The notes beneath the pieces are model-generated. The model searched no databases, was not told where the DNA came from, and saw only the letters and a program-made list of their open reading frames with translations. Below, in pieces: positions 2,921 through 5,607 of a stretch of DNA of 5,607 bases. A program made the translations under genes and the position numbers. This DNA is from RUG626 sp964553775 (GTDB lineage Bacteria; Bacillota; Clostridia; Oscillospirales; Oscillospiraceae), in contig CAZKLU010000095.1 in NCBI GenBank assembly GCA_964553775.1, positions 1 through 5,607 on the forward strand. Direction: 5' to 3'. Positions within the stretch are counted from its first letter, which is position 1. Every line of letters starts with the position of its first letter.

Positions 2921-5607
2921 ATGCTTAACAGGAACAAATTCAAAAAACGCATTACCGCGCTGCTTCTGGCTGTTGTGATGTGCGCGTCCTTCGTTCCGGA
3001 GCTTTCTATTTCCGAGACAACGGCGGAGGCGGCGTCAACCGCGACAGATGCGATGGAGCTTCTGCGGAACTGGGGCATTGTGTACGGCGATCAGGACGGC
3101 AACCTCAACGTCAATAACGACATAACACGCGCCGAGTTTACCGCAATGATAAACCGCGCCTACGGCTACACCGAAAAAGCCTCTAAGGTGCCGTTCAAGG
3201 ATGTTCCGAAAACCGCGTGGTACAGTGACGATATATCCATAGCCTACAACGCGGGGTACTATTCCGGAACAGCGTCAAACACAGCGTCTCCGACCGACAC
3301 GCTGACCCGTGAACAGGCACTTGTCATACTCGCGAGAAATATGCGTATGCAGGAGACAAACGGCGAAGTCACGAATTTTAACGATGGGCGCGACTTCGGC
3401 ACATGGAGCATGGGCTATGTAAATTCCGCTGTAACAAGCGGACTTATAACAGGCTACTCCGACAACACATTCAAGCCGAAAAACAAGATCACTCGCGGGG
3501 AAGTCGCAATACTTATAACACGCGCTCTCGGAACTCTCATAAACGAGGAGGGTACACAGTCTCTTGGCAGCGTTTACGGGAATGTCACGATCAATACCGA
3601 TAACGTCACGCTGAGTGACACGACTATAGCGGGCAACCTCTATATAAGCGGCGGTCTGGGACTCGGCGCGGTGACACTGAGCGGTGTGAACGTCCTCGGC
3701 GAGATAATAATTGCCGGAACAGGTTCCGCTGAAGCTGGTAATACCAGTATCGTGTTTCTGAATACAACGGCGAGCGACCTCGTTATTGATAATATCGCCG
3801 GAAACTATGTATCTGTCCGCACGGAGGGCGACACTCTTATAAACAATGTCACCGCGTACACAAGCTGCTTCCTTGAGGACAGGTGCGCCGCCGGTGAGGG
3901 TATGATAAGTATCGCTCTCAGAGGAGATACCGGTTCGACCTTTAATATCGCGGGTACTGTGAAGAATGTCAGAAACTACACGCCCGAATCGAAGCTGTAT
4001 CTGTCAAGCGGCACGGCACAGGTCATCACGCTTGACGAGCTTAGCGCGGGAAGTTCTCTCGATATTGCTCTGAATACCGTGGCGGACACAGTGAATCTTG
4101 ACTGCGCCGCTGCAATTACAGGTGACGGTGACATCGGCTCTGTCTCCATAACAGCTAACGGAACTACAGTTGCCATGCTTCCGGACAATATAGATCTGCG
4201 TTCCGGCATTACAGCGACAATAAACGGCACAAAAATGGACACTGTTACCGCGGCGGAAGTCTCATCCGTTCCGCGCCTGATGTCAGGCTACCCGAAAATT
4301 TCGGATATTGCGCCCACGACAGCTACCGCGGTATTCAAGTCGAATAAAGCGGGAACCGTCTACTGGGCAGTAAGCGCGATCTCCGACGGCTCTGTCGGCA
4401 AGGAGGATCTTATGGCATCCACCGTCACGAACGGTCGCATACTGAAAAACGGCAAGGTGACGGTAAAGGCGGCTGACACGGAGGTGACAGCGAAAATCTC
4501 AGGACTGACGGCTGGCGGCACATATTATCTCTCGACAATTATGGTTGACAGCAAGGGTACGGAAAGCCCGCTGAAGGTTATATCGTTCGAGACAACGGAT
4601 AACTCTACGCCGAATTTCTCATCCGGTTATCCGGCTATAGTTAAATACGATGTGAGCAGTCTCACAGGGCGCGGCACCGTTCAGGTATCGGTCATGTCTA
4701 CAAAATCGTGTGAACTGTATTACGTTGTCTATGAAAAGGGCGGCAGCGCACCGACAGCGAATGATTTCAGAAGCGGGGCTGTCACCGGAAACCTTGGTTA
4801 CGGCAAGATGTCGGTGGAGAAAAACACGCCCGTATATATAACGCTCTCCGGAAGCGTGTCGCAGGCGTTGGAGGAAAAAGTGTCATACGATGTCTATTTC
4901 TGGCTCACTGACGCGGACGCGGGAAAAAGCTCCTCGGTCAAGAAGCTCGCCGTCACAATGCCCGACAGAACGCCGCCGGAATATATATCGACACTGATGT
5001 CAAACGGCAACGTCAAGTCAACGTCGATGGGCTTTTCCGTCACGCTGAACGAAGCCGGAACAGTATACTGGGTCGCGGTGCCGACCGGAACGGCGTACCC
5101 CAAACCGAATACCGGCACAAGCGGTGACACAGAGCCTCTTGACAGCGAATACGCAAGAATACAGGTTGTCGCGGGAACTAACGGCACAAAGAGCGGCAAG
5201 GTGACATGCAAAGCGAACACTCAGGCGACAATAACAATAAGCGGTCTTGCGAAAGAGACAATGTACGATATATATTACGTTGCGGCGGATTCGGCGGGTA
5301 ATTTCTTAATGCCGGTGCGTGTGCTGATTGAACAGAGCACTCTTGACAGCACGGGTCCTACAGCGGAATTGTCATTCAGCTCAACGGAAACACCGCCCTC
5401 CGCGAGTACCGATATACGCATTACGTTCGATGAGAATATAGTGCAGGCATCGACAAACAAGAGATTTATTGACTTATATCAGGCTGTCCTTGACGCGGCT
5501 GATGAAAACTCAAAAGCGGCGGCAAGAGAAACTCTCGCGAAGGCTCTCAGAGCGACAATGGCACTTTATGACAAGACAAATAACCGTCTCGCAACGGAGA
5601 GAACAGA
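2921..5607 (+). CDS. S-layer homology (SLH) domain surface protein, 3' end outside window
   Basis: The frame is open from 2921 to the window end (895 codons). An n-region with KFKKR and a hydrophobic core (ITALLLAVVMCASFV, 11-25) form a signal peptide, probably cut near AEA (35-37). Three SLH domains follow at about 41-83, 90-143 and 150-204, each with the wall-binding motif: TRAE (69-72), TREQ (129-132) and TRGE (191-194); the first lacks the usual FxD-W opening. In this family SLH domains hold proteins to pyruvylated secondary wall polymers. Residues about 216-420 have short strand repeats (GNVTI, NVTLSDTTIAGNLYIS, VTLSGVNVLGEIII) like a beta-helix. Three Ig/FN3-like repeats lie at 455-558, 567-680 and 683-806, then the start of another Ig-like domain at about 811. 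The start uses AGAGGA at 2908-2913; an in-frame GTG at 2891 has no such site. It follows the PilZ gene by 26 nt. The role may be S-layer component, adhesin or motility-related surface protein; no enzyme motif was seen. Confidence 0.9.
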   Translation, partial: MLNRNKFKKRITALLLAVVMCASFVPELSISETTAEAASTATDAMELLRNWGIVYGDQDGNLNVNNDITRAEFTAMINRAYGYTEKASKVPFKDVPKTAWYSDDISIAYNAGYYSGTASNTASPTDTLTREQALVILARNMRMQETNGEVTNFNDGRDFGTWSMGYVNSAVTSGLITGYSDNTFKPKNKITRGEVAILITRALGTLINEEGTQSLGSVYGNVTINTDNVTLSDTTIAGNLYISGGLGLGAVTLSGVNVLGEIIIAGTGSAEAGNTSIVFLNTTASDLVIDNIAGNYVSVRTEGDTLINNVTAYTSCFLEDRCAAGEGMISIALRGDTGSTFNIAGTVKNVRNYTPESKLYLSSGTAQVITLDELSAGSSLDIALNTVADTVNLDCAAAITGDGDIGSVSITANGTTVAMLPDNIDLRSGITATINGTKMDTVTAAEVSSVPRLMSGYPKISDIAPTTATAVFKSNKAGTVYWAVSAISDGSVGKEDLMASTVTNGRILKNGKVTVKAADTEVTAKISGLTAGGTYYLSTIMVDSKGTESPLKVISFETTDNSTPNFSSGYPAIVKYDVSSLTGRGTVQVSVMSTKSCELYYVVYEKGGSAPTANDFRSGAVTGNLGYGKMSVEKNTPVYITLSGSVSQALEEKVSYDVYFWLTDADAGKSSSVKKLAVTMPDRTPPEYISTLMSNGNVKSTSMGFSVTLNEAGTVYWVAVPTGTAYPKPNTGTSGDTEPLDSEYARIQVVAGTNGTKSGKVTCKANTQATITISGLAKETMYDIYYVAADSAGNFLMPVRVLIEQSTLDSTGPTAELSFSSTETPPSASTDIRITFDENIVQASTNKRFIDLYQAVLDAADENSKAAARETLAKALRATMALYDKTNNRLATERT
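3041..3532 (+). other. SLH domain triplet of the surface protein
   Basis: This is the region coding for residues 41-204. Three copies of the TRxE-type motif are spaced about 60 residues apart. Aromatic signatures VPFKDVPKTAWYSDDI (90-105) and FNDGRDFGTWSMGYV (153-167) open the second and third copies, and GxxxGxxDNTFKPKNKITRGE-like wording closes the third. Placing all three at the N-terminus, directly after the signal peptide, is common for clostridial S-layer proteins. Confidence 0.88.
4283..5338 (+). repeat. Three tandem Ig/FN3-like protein repeats
   Basis: Residues 455-558, 567-680 and 683-806 share the same order of motifs: a strand with AGTVYW (477-482), CELYYV (597-602) or AGTVYW (712-717), then GKVTV, GKMSV or GKVTC, then ISGLTAGGTYYL, LSGSVSQALEEKVSYDVYF or ISGLAKETMYDIYYV, and a DxxG turn. 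Copies 1 and 3 are more alike than either is to copy 2, and the copies are diverged at DNA level, so this is old duplication, not a recent DNA repeat. Confidence 0.7.

Noticed and set aside
2966..2986. Lipoprotein signal at Cys21 of the SLH protein
   Set aside because: The residues before the cysteine (AVVMC) do not form a lipobox, and an AxA-type cleavage site follows the hydrophobic core.
3403..3603. 66-codon + strand frame inside the SLH gene
   Set aside because: It is an alternate frame of the SLH-coding region, without a ribosome binding site or domain likeness.

Overview
The window looks like a chromosomal piece of a flagellated, S-layer-bearing Firmicute, most likely a member of Clostridia. 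The grounds are the strong AAAGGAGTG and AAAGGGTGA-type ribosome binding sites, a consensus sigma-D/sigma-28 (FliA-type) promoter, a stand-alone FlhB C-terminal protein of the Bacillus YlqH kind, and a cell-wall-anchored protein with SLH domains. GC is near 50% by eye and codon use looks similar in all four genes (ATA and ACA are common). All genes are on the + strand. I cannot name a genus.

Region 1 (1-188) has no credible gene. It holds six back-to-back inverted repeats, each able to form a hairpin, which end about 10 nt before a strong ribosome binding site. This is the most unexplained structure in the window.

Region 2 (189-1965) is a two-gene unit with a 14-nt overlap. The first gene encodes a 477-aa protein whose C-terminal part resembles the FliK substrate-specificity-switch domain. 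The second encodes a 118-aa protein that corresponds to the cytoplasmic C-terminal domain of FlhB without its membrane part and without the NPTH self-cleavage motif. In flagellar type III export, the FliK C-terminal domain acts on the FlhB C-terminal domain to switch export from rod/hook to filament substrates. The overlap of the two genes therefore makes functional sense and resembles ylqG-ylqH of Bacillus subtilis.

Region 3 (1966-2300) is a 335-nt intergenic stretch. It contains a hairpin just after the flhB-like stop, a cluster of GAGTAA-type direct and inverted repeats, a perfect TAAA-N15-CCGATAT sigma-28 promoter at 2135-2160, and a weaker site of the same type and spacing 52 nt upstream. 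A transcript leader of about 130 nt then runs to the next gene.

Region 4 (2301-5607) is a probable sigma-28 operon. It holds a 197-aa PilZ-domain protein with intact cyclic-di-GMP binding motifs, probably of the YcgR/MotI flagellar-brake type. After 26 nt comes a large exported protein that is still open at the window end (895 codons seen). That protein has a signal peptide, three SLH domains, a beta-helix-like region, three tandem Ig/FN3-like repeats and the start of a further Ig-like domain. The likely theme is motility: export switching, cyclic-di-GMP control of the motor, and a surface protein apparently made under the same late-flagellar sigma factor.
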